Assembly (NCBI GenBank): GCA_037693485.1
Contig: CM075344.1
Coordinates: 21,350,501 to 21,414,500, forward strand
Source of the DNA: Kitagawia praeruptora
Lineage: Eukaryota; Streptophyta; Magnoliopsida; Apiales; Apiaceae
Direction of reading: 5' to 3'
Length of the DNA stretch: 64,000 nt
Of the stretch, positions 1 through 10,729 are shown one piece after another; within the stretch, counting starts at the first letter, position 1, and each line of letters begins with the position of its first letter. The translations under genes and the position numbers were made by a program. Under the pieces are notes generated by a model. That model made no database searches and was not told the origin of the DNA. It saw only the letters and a program-made list of their open reading frames with translations.

Positions 1-1
1 T

Positions 2-769
2 GAATTGGAGGATACTAAACACATCATTAAAACTTGGACACACTCTGGTAAAGACACTCAAGAAGTGTTTCAGTCAGATACAGTAGGTCTAGGTTACTCT
101 GTAGGAGATGAACTTAGATTTGAAAATCAGGTAAAGGTTAGACCACATTGTTCATCTGAGGGTAATGTCATAGGAACAGGTGGACCTAAGACTGAAGCAC
201 AGAAAAAGGCTGTTAAAGAGTCATATGCTAAAACTTTTGTTAAAGAGGCTAACATTGGTTTAATGACAGATAAACAACTCAAGCATAAGCTTAAGGAGAT
301 AAAATCTGTCAACAAACAGAGATTGCCTAAGAAAAATAAAAATGGAAAAGTAGGCATCACATCAGGAATTAAGCCAATGCTTGCTTCATTAGCTCCTAGA
401 AAAACATGCTTTAATTGTAGTAGCACTAATCATCTTGCTAGTTTCTGCAATAAGAATAAGAACATTAATTCTTTGCCCTCTAAAACTGCAGTAAGGAGTG
501 ATTATGTGAGAACTAGACCACAGACTTTATGCAAACACTGTGGAAGTACTTGGCATTCTATTTACACTTGCAGAGATTATCATGCTATTTATTATAATTA
601 CTATGAACCCAAACCAAATTTGAAATGGGTTAAAGTAAACTCTGCAAATGTAAACTCTGAAAAAGTTAGCTTAAACTCTGTTAATGAAAATTCCGCTGCA
701 AAAGCTAACAGATTTAAGAAAGCCAAAGGATCCAAGCAAGTCTGGATCCTTAAAACTAATAATCAGTGA
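2..769 (+). CDS. gag: gag C-terminal part, copia element 1 (partial)
   Basis: Partial nucleocapsid end of the gag protein; the frame is already open at base 2, so the true start lies before the window. Two zinc knuckles of form CX2CX4HX4C are visible: CFNCSSTNHLASFC near residue 138 and CKHCGSTWHSIYTC near residue 178. These bind RNA during particle packaging in this family. Both have counterparts in gag of element 2 at 16655-18817, which also has a third, upstream knuckle. After the second knuckle the tail is Asn/Ser/Lys-rich with repeated NSxN words. The frame stops at 769, eleven bases before the protease frame opens, so gag and pol lie in different frames. No internal stop is seen. Confidence 0.85.
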   Translation, partial: ELEDTKHIIKTWTHSGKDTQEVFQSDTVGLGYSVGDELRFENQVKVRPHCSSEGNVIGTGGPKTEAQKKAVKESYAKTFVKEANIGLMTDKQLKHKLKEIKSVNKQRLPKKNKNGKVGITSGIKPMLASLAPRKTCFNCSSTNHLASFCNKNKNINSLPSKTAVRSDYVRTRPQTLCKHCGSTWHSIYTCRDYHAIYYNYYEPKPNLKWVKVNSANVNSEKVSLNSVNENSAAKANRFKKAKGSKQVWILKTNNQ

Positions 770-779
770 TTGTTTATGA

Positions 780-3014
780 TTGCAGGGCACCAGGGTTAGT
801 ACCCTAGTTGTGGACAGTGGATGTTCAGGACACATGACAGGAAATAAAGCCCTGCTATCAGAGTTTGAGGAGAAGGCTGGCCCAGAAGTTTCCTATGGAG
901 ATGGCAACATAGGACATACACTGGGATATGGAAATATTAATCTTGGAAATGTCATCATCACAAATGTAGCTCTGGTTCCAGGACTCAAGCATGATCTGCT
1001 ATCTGTGAGTCAAATCTGTGACAGAGGATATCATGTGGATTTTCAGCCTGAATATTGTCAAGTGATCAGCAAATCTACAGGGAAAGTTGCTCTAGTTGGA
1101 AACAGACACAATAACATCTATGAAATCAAATTGTCAACAAACATTGATGGCAAAGCAGTGTGTCTGTCTACAAGGATGTCCAGTGAAGAGAGTTGGAAAT
1201 GGCACAAGAAACTCTCTCATTTGAACCTGAACAACATCAATGAGCTAATCAAGAATGATCTTGTAAGAGGTCTACCAAAGTCCTTGTTGAATGTAGAAGG
1301 ACTGTGTGATTCTTGTCAAAAGGCTAAACAGAGAAAAGTCTCCTTCAAAAGCAAATCTGAGTCTTCAATTGTTGATCCTTATCATCTACTACATGTTGAT
1401 CTTTTTGGTCCAGTGAATGTGATGTCTCTTGGAAAGAAGAAATATGCTCTAGTCATTGTTGATGAATATACCAGGTTCACGTGGGTATATTTTCTTGCAA
1501 AGAAGGATGAAACTGCATTAACACTGACAGAACATATATTACAACTGGAAAAAGGGTCAGAGAATCAAGTGAAGATAATCAGAAGTGACAATGGAACTGA
1601 ATTCAGGAATTCATCAATGGAAGAATTTTGCAAGAGTAAAGGGATAAAACAAGAGTTTTCTGCACCTGGTACTCCACAACAAAATGGTGTAGTGGAGAGG
1701 AAGAACAGAACCTTGATAGAAGCTGCCAGAACCATGCTAGATGAAGCAAAGTTGCCAACATATTTCTGGGCAGAAGCAGTTCAAACTGCTTGTTTTACTC
1801 AAAATGCAACACTGATCAACAAGCATGGTAAAACACCATATGAAATGGTGAAGAAGAAAAAGCCAAATCTAAAATATTTTCATATTTTTGGATGCAAATG
1901 CTTTGTGTTGAAGACTCATCCTGAACAGTTGACCAAGTTTGACCTAAAGGCAGATGAAGGAATTTTTGTTGGCTATCCACTGTCAACAAAGGCATTCAGA
2001 GTTTATAATCTGAGAACTAGAGTGATCATGGAATCAATTCATGTGTCATTTGATGACAAGAAAATAACTGGACTTGAAGATGTCAATGAACATGATCAAC
2101 TGCACTTTGAAAATGAAGAATTATTCTCTGAAAAAGTAAACTCTGATCAGACTGATTTAACAAACTCTGTTGATCTAAACTCTGAACCTCTACTGGTAAA
2201 TACTGAAGAAACTCTTCAATCAGAAACAAGGGAAGAACCAGTTGAGGGGGAGCATGAAGAATCACATCAATGTGATAATTCAAACACTGAAAGTGACTCA
2301 GTTAATGATTCTGAATCAAACTCTGTTGAATCAAACTCTGTTGATTCAAACTCTGTTGATAATTCTGAGAAGTCACATTCAGGGGGAGCATCAGAAAATG
2401 AAGAAAGGCACCAAGAAAATCAGGAGAGCATGGATCAAGGGGGAGGATCACATGATGACAGAAGCAATCTGCCTTCTGCAAGAAAATGGACTAAATCTCA
2501 CACACCTGATTTGATTATTGGTGATCCTGATGCAAAAGTAAGGACAAGAAGTGCAACAACAAATGAATGTCTGTTTCATGCATTCTTGTCACAATCTGAA
2601 CCAAAGAAAGTGGAAGAAGCTCTTAAAGATGCTGACTGGATAACAGCAATGCAAGAAGAGCTAAATGAATTTGAAAGAAATGAAGTGTGGACACTTGTAC
2701 CAAGACCCAAGAACAGATCCATTGTTGGTACTAAATGGGTTTTCAGGAATAAAACTGACAGTGAGGGTGTTATCACAAGGAACAAGGCAAGACTGGTTGC
2801 AAAAGGCTACTCACAACAGGAAGGAATAGACTATGATGAAACATTTGCTCCAGTGGCTAGATTGGAGGCAATCAGAATCTTTCTTGCATATGCCTCTCAC
2901 ATGAAATTCAAAGTATTTCAAATGGATGTAAAAAGTGCATTTTTGAATGAAAACACCAATGAAGAAAAATGTATGAAGCATGATTCTCAGCAAATAAATC
3001 ATGATTCTTTCTGA
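780..3014 (+). pseudogene. pol: pol, copia element 1: protease, integrase, truncated RT
   Basis: Polyprotein of 744 codons opening at a TTG just after a TTGCAG, in another frame from gag. Protease motif VVDSGCSGHMTG is at about residue 10 and the active Asp is present. Integrase follows, with a zinc-binding HHCC region (WHKKLSHL, then CDSCQKAK near 178) and a catalytic core with HVDLFGPV, IIRSDNGTEF and PQQNGVVERKNRT (DDE residues present). A long acidic Ser/Asn-rich linker with NSVD/NSVE repeats follows. RT starts with the conserved EVWTLVPRP and KARLVAKGYSQ motifs, but homology ends right after QMDVKSAFLN near 2946. The following residues are unrelated and stop at 3014. The YVDD half of RT and RNase H are deleted, so this copy cannot reverse-transcribe itself. 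Confidence 0.9.
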
Positions 3015-4779
3015 GTCACTGTAATCTAATCAGACTTTGTGCAGTAAATCAACACAGCATGATACTGTTTCATATTTATAGCATCTCTTAGGTTATTCAG
3101 TCCTAAACTCTGAGTCTATGAATATTGTGTGCATTGCCTCTCATTAATAATTTTGGTTATTGATGAACTCTAAACTCTGATAAGTGACATTCTGTTTCCA
3201 ATGGTATGGTTCATGATGATTCCTTGTTTGTACTTGTGAAAACCATAAAACTTGAGATGTGTAATTGATTAGTTTGGTGAGTTCAGATTCATGTCTACAA
3301 CCTGTGAGAGTTTGAGCCAAATCAGTGATTGATACATTTTCTATCAATCAGTATTTATTGTTGTGTGATATTCATCAGGTAGTATGTTTCTCTAGAACTT
3401 GTATTAGACCATTTTGAGACTACATGATATGTGTATGCATGAAAATGATAAAGGCAATAGGATTTACCATTCTTTCAAACATTGTTCAAAATTCTTTTGA
3501 ACATTATACAAACACTGTATAAACACTGTTCATAAATTCCATCCTTAGTAAACCCCTTTGAGCCTTATTAACTGCTCATTTTTCTTATACTCTGAAGTGT
3601 TAAGAGCAGTTATATTTTTTTTTTCTCAAACAGATGAGTATTTCTCAAGAAAAGAAAAGTTTATTCAGTATATATGCTAAATAAAAAAAAAAGAAAAAAA
3701 AAAGAAAAAAAAGAAAAAAAAAAAAAAGAAAAAAAGAGAGCATATATACTGATCTTATACAGATATATACTGTGACTGAACACTTTGTTCTATTAAGATG
3801 TTCAGCTTGAAGTCACTCATGAATAAAACATCTCTTTTCATCTGTTTGATCTTACTCCATTTAAACCCTGAATAAAGTCCTTTTGATTTGTGAATACATG
3901 TACTCAAAGTAGTGTAGAATTGGTGGACATTCAAGCATATGGTAGATTCTGCTATTTCTGATTGAATGTGAGTGTAAACACTTCACCTAAACACTTGTGT
4001 GTTTGAGAGTTTGTACGATTATCCAGTTCATGACTGTTATTCACTGAATGAAACTCTGATTTCTATCTCTTGATCTTTTTGTCTTCAAAGACTGTGTGCT
4101 TTCTTGGATAAATCATGGACATCAAAGGGAATAGAAGTTTTCAGATTTCTGTATTACAGTAACTACAGAGTTTAGCATTCATCAAACAATCAGTGTCTAA
4201 TATGAGAGATTGTGCATTCAATGGTTATTGATTTTTGTTATGGATTTTATGAAATATTAGATGCTCTAAAAATTGATTTCAGTAAACTCTGCTTCACACA
4301 CACTTAATTCACAACTGTGCAATTTTTGAAAGGGTTTAAGTGACAAAGTTGGATAATTGATAAACACTGTTGAGTTATGTTAAGTACTCTGAGGTAAAAT
4401 CTCATTGAGATGATTTGACTATTTTGCAGTAATTGGGGTAGTTGACAACTGTTAATTAGTGTAAGTGTCGTGATTATAGGAATGACAGCGGTAATTATTA
4501 AGTAATCCATTGGTTGTTTGACACGTGTCCCATGATTGTGTCCCACTCACACACTACTCTACAACAGTTGCACGCTTTTACTAAATAAACGATTGAGTTT
4601 TAATTTTACTCAAATCGTCTTTAGTCTCTTACTCCATATCGATTCACATTCACCCACTCACAGTTACTTGCATACTCATTCACTTTCACACTTCTCATAT
4701 ACTCTCCTTCACATTTTGATAAACACTTACAGTGCATACACATCTTTTCTCTGAATATCTTCGTATCATTTTTTTACTG
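3015..4779 (+). other. Spacer between truncated pol and third ORF
   Basis: No convincing gene. It holds an A-rich tract with scattered G (about 3682-3736), a perfect palindromic G-box GACACGTGTC at 4520-4529, a TATA-like taaataaa at about 4581 and a T/C-rich leader before the third ORF. A candidate splice acceptor (cacttacag) lies about 50 bases before that ORF. The short ORFs here look like chance. Confidence 0.6.
4520..4529 (+). promoter_or_regulatory. Palindromic G-box upstream of third ORF
   Basis: GACACGTGTC is a perfect 10-bp palindrome with a CACGTG core, the binding site of plant bZIP and bHLH factors. It lies about 250 bases before the ATG at 4780, with a weak TATA-like taaataaa between. 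Element 2 also has an ACGTG motif upstream of its own third ORF (about 10890-10900, - strand). Promoter function is inferred. Confidence 0.45.
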
Positions 4780-7700
4780 ATGGCAACTAAAGCGTTTGAT
4801 GCAGCAGGGTTAGTTTTTCTCCCTAGTAACTATGCAGCACCATTGGAGAATGCAACTGCTCCACAGGCATTTCATTTGTTCCAAAATTTCTTGAACGATT
4901 CTGAGATAGGGAAAGCTCTAACAGCACCACCTACACTATCTGCTTCGCAAATTGCTGCTTTCTGGACAAACTCTGTATATGATGATGGAGAAGAGTCTGG
5001 CACTCCTACAATCACTTTCACTCATGATGAATCAGAGTATATTATTACTCCAACTACTGTTAGGGATGCTCTGGATTTTGAGACACACACTTCTTACAGT
5101 GTTGTTGGTCATGATCGGTTGAGGACAATGTTGGAACAAATTGGATGTGCAGGAAACTTGAACAAGATAGGGTCTTTGAGACGGCCAAGTTTGAGAAAGG
5201 AATGGAGTTTCTTTTTCGATTGCATAACAAGGGCTTTTGGAAAGAAGACAACAAACTGGGATGCACTTCCTCTGGATACTCTCCAAATTGGTCATGCTCT
5301 ACTATATGGAGGTAACTTCGATTTTGGTAGACTAGTACTAATGAACTTGGGAGAGCGTTTGTCTGAATCTACTACTGTTTATTTTGCTCGTTTTTGTCAA
5401 CTGCTATTTACTGCCTGTGTGCCTAACATTCCAATTGATGAAGCTGATGTAATTCAGCCTTTTCAAGTTGCTAAGAGAATGTTTTCTGATTTGACAAACA
5501 AAGATATCACTAAACAGCAAATACCAGATATGTTTATGCCTTTAGCCTTACAAAACTATGTAAACCAACCACAAGACTCTAAATCACCACAACAAATGCC
5601 TGAACCAATAGACACCATAAACTCTGAACCAACATCTACAACACCTACACCCACTGTACCTACTACATCTCATCAACCACAGCTAGAAACCTTAAACTCT
5701 TCACCAATAAACTCTCCACCCTTAAACGCTGAACCCTCAAACACTGAAACATTAAACACTGAAACCTTAAATACTGAAACCTTAAACCCTGAGCCAGCAC
5801 CTACTGAACAACCTAAAACCAAGCCAAAAAGAAAGAAACACACTGCCCAAAACACTAAACACTCAAAGGCTAAACAAACAACACCTGAAGCTGTTTATAC
5901 AAGAAGGAAGAAACAGAAAGCAAACAGACCTTCACTTTCACCACCAAGAGAGAGCTCAAGTGAAGATGAAGAAGAGAATGTGGTGCCTCCAATCAAGAAA
6001 AGGAGATTAATTCTTTCTAATTCAGATGAAGAGAATCTTGTTGAAGCTCCAGAGGTGGTTTTACAGCAAACACCTACTGTTGAGGTTACAGTGAATGTTG
6101 CTATACCTGCAGAGGTTAAAATGCCTGCAGAGGATATTATGACTGACAAAGTTGAATTACATACAGAGGATAAAATGCCTGTAGAAGAGGATAACAGAGT
6201 TGGTTTTTCACCAATGGATAATATTTTTGACTCATTTGAACCATTCTCTGATCCTATCTCACCTCTTGTTCATACTGAAGCTCCTTGTGTAGCTGATGAG
6301 CTTGCAGTAAAAGTTCCTGAAGCTGAAGCATCACCCACAGAGCTGGTATCTTCTCCAATTCAAGACAAAGGTGATGAATTTGATCAGGCAACAAAGATAA
6401 TTTCTGAATCCATGCCTGTTGAAGCTACAAAGGCAAACTCTGTTGCAGAGCCTGTGCAACATGAGGTGATTATTGAAAAGGTTGCAGCAGTTATTGAAGA
6501 AACTGTGGCTGACACTGCTCAGCACAGTGGTTCTTTAAAAGATGATCAATCTAAGGATGCAAGTGCTGAAGATGAATCTGCTAGTAGTGCAAACTCTGAC
6601 TCTTTTGTGAGTGCACCTGTACAGACAGATAATAAGCATACATCTTTTGCTCAGCCTTGTCCATCTCATGCAGTTGAAGTAGAGCATCTTGCTAAGTCTG
6701 CTGAAAATTGGTATAAACAAGACTGCATTTTTCCAAAAGGAAGAGCATCTGAGTTTGTTAAGCAAACTGCAAAGCAAATTTCGAATCCAGAAATCCTATC
6801 CTGTTTAAAGGCAACTGTGGTGCAAGTCAAGACTCTGGAAGGAAATTTTGCTGAAACTAAACAAGAAATTGCTTCCTTGAAGACTGAGATTCAGTCAAGA
6901 GAATTGAAGATGGATAGAGAGTCTAAAATAAAAGCTGTTCAGCTGTCTAAAGTTCAAGACACTCTCTTTGCCAGGCTAGGAAAAGTTGAAGAAAATCAGA
7001 CTGCTTTATTTGCTAAGGTTGATTCCATTGCTAATTCTTTGGAGCTCATTACATCAATCCTTATTCCTGATGATGTCAAAAAGGGGGAGAGAGTTGCTAA
7101 GTCTAAATGCAAAGTTTCTCAAACTCTGACTCAAAAGGATGATGCTGGAGATGGAGGGGCAAGTGATAAGAGCAAGGTCTTAAACTCTGAAAAGCAAACT
7201 CTGAGATCTGATAAATCTCTTAAATCACAGTCTGTTGGAATAAACACTGAAACTCAAGGTACTTCAAAGACCAAGAGTTTGGAATTAATATCAAATCCAA
7301 AGACTGATGAGGAGTTAGCTGTTAAGCTTTTTATGGAAGAGAATGCAGAAGGAGTTACTTTAGAAGATGCTAAAGCTGAAGAGAAGAGTTTACAAGAAAA
7401 GCATCTGAAAGCTCTAAAGTCTGAAAAAGCAAAGAAGAATGTGAAAGTTGCTAAAGCTGCAAAGCCTGTTCTTAAAGGCATTCAAATTAAAGAACCTGTT
7501 GGTACAAATCAAAGAATGCAAATATTCAGAAAACCAACAGATGCAGAAGCCAAGCAAAAGCTGAAAAGTATAGTTACAACCTCTGTTGATACACATGTTG
7601 TACAGAAGAATGAAGACACAACCTCTGTTGCTGCACAAGTTGTGACCACACCATTATTGTCTTCTCAGTTGAAATCAACATTTAAGAAGGGTGCTCCTCA

Positions 7701-8445
7701 TGATTCAAGCCTAGAAGCTACAATTCCAATGGATTTTACTGATGGTAGAGCTTTATCTGGTAAAGTTGGATACAACAAAGAAGGCATAGGCTCACACAGA
7801 GATAAAAGGCAATATGTTGGTCCTAGAGATCCTTCTTCATTGTCTGTTCCAGGTCGTGGTGTCACTCAAGAGAGTTTGGACAAACTGGAGTCAGTACAGC
7901 TTGTATATCAGAAGAGTCTAGAAAAGGATTTCTTGCTATATTTCATGGCTGATGGAACAGTATTTAAAGTCTCTGAAAAGGATATCGAATTAAAGTATGC
8001 TGAAGAACTTGAATATGTCCTATACATTCTCAGAGTTAGAAATCAAAGAGCTCAGTCAGTTGCAAATGTGCTTCAACAAAGAATGATTCAAAATCTTGCA
8101 AGAAGGCAAATGAAATTCAACAGCAAGTATGTTCCTAAATACAGAGATTGGAATGGCAATCTGATTGAAATGGAGAAGGGAACTACAAAACTGAAGACTG
8201 ATCTTGGGATTACTGTTCTGGATTTTAATGTAAAATCTGAAGAGGTGAAATATATCAGGTTGGGAAATGAGATGAGAAGAAACAAAATCTACGATCTTAG
8301 AGCTGCTATCTATCAAACTGATGAGAATGATCCTCAGTTGAGAGAAATCAAAGAAGCTATGCAGATAGAGCTTGAAAATGCTGAAAGAAGGTTGCTTATA
8401 GACTATCTCAGAACAATGCCTGATTTACAAGAGATTAGAAATTAA
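4780..8445 (+). CDS. Third ORF (env-like position) of copia element 1, 1,222 codons
   Basis: Function unknown. The frame opens at 4732, but ATG 4780 is preferred: it begins MATKAFD, matching the MAAQKRL start in element 2, and has G at +4. Residues 1-260 form a globular domain shared with element 2 (both have ALTA.P, a Trp some 20 residues on, and LRTMLEQIGCAG against VRNMLSELGYSG). Then come a Pro/Thr-rich stretch with tandem ETLNT words (about 285-345), a Lys/Arg-rich patch and KKRR that could be nuclear signals, a long acidic region, a predicted coiled coil (about 680-775, LEGNFAETKQEIASLKTEI) and a charged C-terminal domain. I see no signal peptide or membrane helix, so 'envelope' describes position only. 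The frame is uninterrupted although pol in the same element is broken. Confidence 0.8.
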   Translation: MATKAFDAAGLVFLPSNYAAPLENATAPQAFHLFQNFLNDSEIGKALTAPPTLSASQIAAFWTNSVYDDGEESGTPTITFTHDESEYIITPTTVRDALDFETHTSYSVVGHDRLRTMLEQIGCAGNLNKIGSLRRPSLRKEWSFFFDCITRAFGKKTTNWDALPLDTLQIGHALLYGGNFDFGRLVLMNLGERLSESTTVYFARFCQLLFTACVPNIPIDEADVIQPFQVAKRMFSDLTNKDITKQQIPDMFMPLALQNYVNQPQDSKSPQQMPEPIDTINSEPTSTTPTPTVPTTSHQPQLETLNSSPINSPPLNAEPSNTETLNTETLNTETLNPEPAPTEQPKTKPKRKKHTAQNTKHSKAKQTTPEAVYTRRKKQKANRPSLSPPRESSSEDEEENVVPPIKKRRLILSNSDEENLVEAPEVVLQQTPTVEVTVNVAIPAEVKMPAEDIMTDKVELHTEDKMPVEEDNRVGFSPMDNIFDSFEPFSDPISPLVHTEAPCVADELAVKVPEAEASPTELVSSPIQDKGDEFDQATKIISESMPVEATKANSVAEPVQHEVIIEKVAAVIEETVADTAQHSGSLKDDQSKDASAEDESASSANSDSFVSAPVQTDNKHTSFAQPCPSHAVEVEHLAKSAENWYKQDCIFPKGRASEFVKQTAKQISNPEILSCLKATVVQVKTLEGNFAETKQEIASLKTEIQSRELKMDRESKIKAVQLSKVQDTLFARLGKVEENQTALFAKVDSIANSLELITSILIPDDVKKGERVAKSKCKVSQTLTQKDDAGDGGASDKSKVLNSEKQTLRSDKSLKSQSVGINTETQGTSKTKSLELISNPKTDEELAVKLFMEENAEGVTLEDAKAEEKSLQEKHLKALKSEKAKKNVKVAKAAKPVLKGIQIKEPVGTNQRMQIFRKPTDAEAKQKLKSIVTTSVDTHVVQKNEDTTSVAAQVVTTPLLSSQLKSTFKKGAPHDSSLEATIPMDFTDGRALSGKVGYNKEGIGSHRDKRQYVGPRDPSSLSVPGRGVTQESLDKLESVQLVYQKSLEKDFLLYFMADGTVFKVSEKDIELKYAEELEYVLYILRVRNQRAQSVANVLQQRMIQNLARRQMKFNSKYVPKYRDWNGNLIEMEKGTTKLKTDLGITVLDFNVKSEEVKYIRLGNEMRRNKIYDLRAAIYQTDENDPQLREIKEAMQIELENAERRLLIDYLRTMPDLQEIRN

Positions 8446-8587
8446 AGTCTGTAAGAATTTTCTTATTTTCTGTAGAATTTGTTAAGTAAAAGCTTAAACT
8501 CTGTTTGTATGTTAAACACTGTAAACTTTGTATTTGTTTTGACATCATCATTTACTGTAAAACTTGTACATTCTTGCTAATGGACAA

Positions 8588-8599
8588 GTTGGGGGAGAT
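8588..8599 (+). other. Polypurine tract of copia element 1
   Basis: The purine run gttgggggagatt sits immediately before the LTR starting TGTTAG, where plus-strand DNA synthesis is primed. Its position fixes the LTR start. Confidence 0.8.
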
Positions 8600-9115
8600 T
8601 GTTAGAAATGATTGATAGAAACAGTGTTTGGAAGCTAAAGTCAGAAAACAGAGTTTAGCTGGAAGCAGTCAGAGTTTAGTTAAACACTGACTGGAAGCGC
8701 AAACAGAGTTTGTTAAACTCTGTAGCGGTATTGTCTGAAGAGTCAACAGTGTTTGAAGATTGATTCAAGATAAATATGGAAGCAATATCTTTGAAGATTG
8801 GAAAGCTGTCAAAGAGATTGAGTTGACTTGGAAGACTGGAGCAATAGTGATTGATATCAATTGTATAGCTTAATTATAGGAGAATCAATTACTGATTGTA
8901 CGAAGCTGTATGTTCTATAAATACAGTTAGGTTAACCCTAGAAGGGTAATCGAACATTGAGAAATCTTTTGATTGTAACCTAAGCAGCTCTCTGTGATAT
9001 TTACATCACCGAGAGAGGAATTATTAATTCCAAACAATTTTTAATTGTTAAACAGTGTGTTCTTGTTAAGTTACTCATACAGTATTTGATTGCTTATTGT
9101 GTATTCGACCTAACA
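8600..9115 (+). repeat. 3' LTR of copia element 1 (516 bp)
   Basis: Begins TGTTAG and ends CTAACA, a perfect 6-bp terminal inverted repeat with TG/CA ends. A TATA box (tataaata) lies at 8916-8923, suiting a U3 promoter. The next five bases (aagtc, 9116-9120) are the expected right TSD copy; the left copy is outside the window. Sequence 3' of the LTR continues the third-ORF reading frame of element 2. Confidence 0.85.
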
Positions 9116-10729
9116 AAGTCCATATTCTTCAGGAAATGAAAGTTTTGGTACTCTTTCAACTAGAAAATCTAGAACCGGCCTGGATAGCTTCACTTTGATA
9201 GAAATAACTCCCATAGCCAGTCTGTATGACAATGTAGTTTCCCATAAAGAATCAATATCAAGATCTCTATTGTCAATTGTTGACTTGATTATAGCTTTAT
9301 TTGTAGAGACCTGCATGATGTTAGATGGACTAGACTCTGTGTGTGTAGGTGACAATTGAATCTTTCTCCTTGTTCTCCTGATATAGTGAGCAAAAGATTT
9401 ATCCTGAGAAGACTCAAGAGGTGTAGACACAGAAGTGATCTTGGGATGAGATCCTTTTTCAATAGACACAATCTTTTGAGAGACAGTATCCAGTAACTGT
9501 TTTCCATTTTTAAGTACTACAGCCTTTTGAGAGACTGCAGCCTGGCTGTGACTAGGTGCTTCATCTCTTTGTCCTAGCTTAGAAAGTTGAATTGCAGCCT
9601 TCAATTCTTCTCTCTCAGCAAGAGATATATTATCATCATCTTCACTAGAACTACTACTACTACTTGACACAACAAATCTTCTCTTCCTTACAACTGATGT
9701 CTTTTGAGAAACACCAGAGGTTGGTTTCTTTGAAACAACAGGCTATGGATTAAAACTTTGTTCTTGAATTGTTTCAGAGACTATAATGTTTTGGGTTACT
9801 TGGGTAGACACAGGTGAGTTCTCCTCCAAATGAGATTCCTGAGCCATTTCACCACAAAAGAAAGAAGAATTGTAGAGAGTAGGAAGATGAGTTGTAAGAA
9901 TTACCTGAACATGATATGGATAATGAATTGCAGGTATTTCATCTAGATTCTTTTCATTGTCCTTCTTTGTAATGTCAGAGAAAATTCTCTTTTACTGTAC
10001 ATAAGAAGAAACACAATGTTCTCTACCAAATCTAGCTTCAACATCAGGAATAAAATGGTTAATAAACATTTGCATAAATCTATGATAATAAACCATTTTC
10101 CTGTCTTGATCTCTTGACCCAAGTTTAATACTCATCTGACTTAAGATAATGTGACCAATGTTAATTAATCTGTCATAAAGCAAACTATAAGCAATATGTG
10201 ATGTAACAGAAGTAATTTGATGAAAAGAACTACATTTACCAGTAAAACATTTAGCAATTTGATCAAAGAAGAAAGACCATTCTTTCCTAAGAAAAGATCT
10301 ATTTAACTAGCTCATGTTATCTACAGGTCCAGAATAACCTAACTCAGATAACATATTTCTAACATTATCATCAGATGGTACATTCTCAAAGTTCATACTA
10401 ACAGGTAAGTGAAGTACTGAATTAACAACAGATTCAGTAATATCAAATGAGTCTTGTCCTAAATGTAGAACAATCTTACCTGATTGACTCTGAGTAGAAT
10501 CAATTACTTCAGCATTCTCCCATGCTTTTGAAATAGCAACTTGATTTATTTCTGGAGATGCTGTCAATGCATAACTTAATGGTCCATTTACCAAAAAGTC
10601 CATAATCGGGTGAAAATCAGATGACACCCCTTCCTTGTTGGTGATAGCTACTACATGATTATTCATGATAAAATCAAAGTCACCAAACTTGAAAGCTACT
10701 GATTTTGGTAGTCTTTTTTGAGCTGCCAT
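9110..10729 (-). pseudogene. Third ORF of copia element 2, disrupted
   Basis: Start MAAQKRLPKSVAF at 10729. Residues 1-140 stay open to a stop at 10307, then the frame is recovered in pieces (9992-10183 with YYHRFMQMFINHFIPDVEAR, and 9110-9670 with a Ser-rich acidic stretch). The first block aligns by eye with residues 1-150 of the element 1 third ORF, and the second piece with its LVLMNLGERL region. Multiple stops show it is not functional. The C-terminal half is not visible because element 1 is inserted at about 9115; the remainder should resume before the window. Confidence 0.75.

Larger units (their letters stand above)
1..9115 (+). mobile_element. Copia element 1 (Sirevirus-like), 5' end outside window
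   Basis: Seen on the + strand in order: the C-terminal part of gag with zinc knuckles, protease, integrase, the start of reverse transcriptase, a spacer, a very long third ORF, a polypurine tract and a 3' LTR. PR-IN-RT order is diagnostic of Ty1/copia, and an extra ORF between pol and the 3' LTR is the layout of Sirevirus-type elements. The rest of RT and all of RNase H are missing, so the copy cannot move alone. The 3' LTR ends at 9115 directly against third-ORF sequence of element 2, so this copy inserted into that older element. The 5' LTR, PBS and 5' TSD lie before the window. Confidence 0.9.

Noticed and set aside
4304..4546. Antisense ORF in element 1 as counterpart of the 11423 antisense ORF
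   Set aside because: No residue similarity and no promoter signals on that strand.
4732..4779. Upstream Met at 4732 as start of the third ORF
   Set aside because: The extra 16 residues have no counterpart in element 2, whose protein starts at the position matching ATG 4780.
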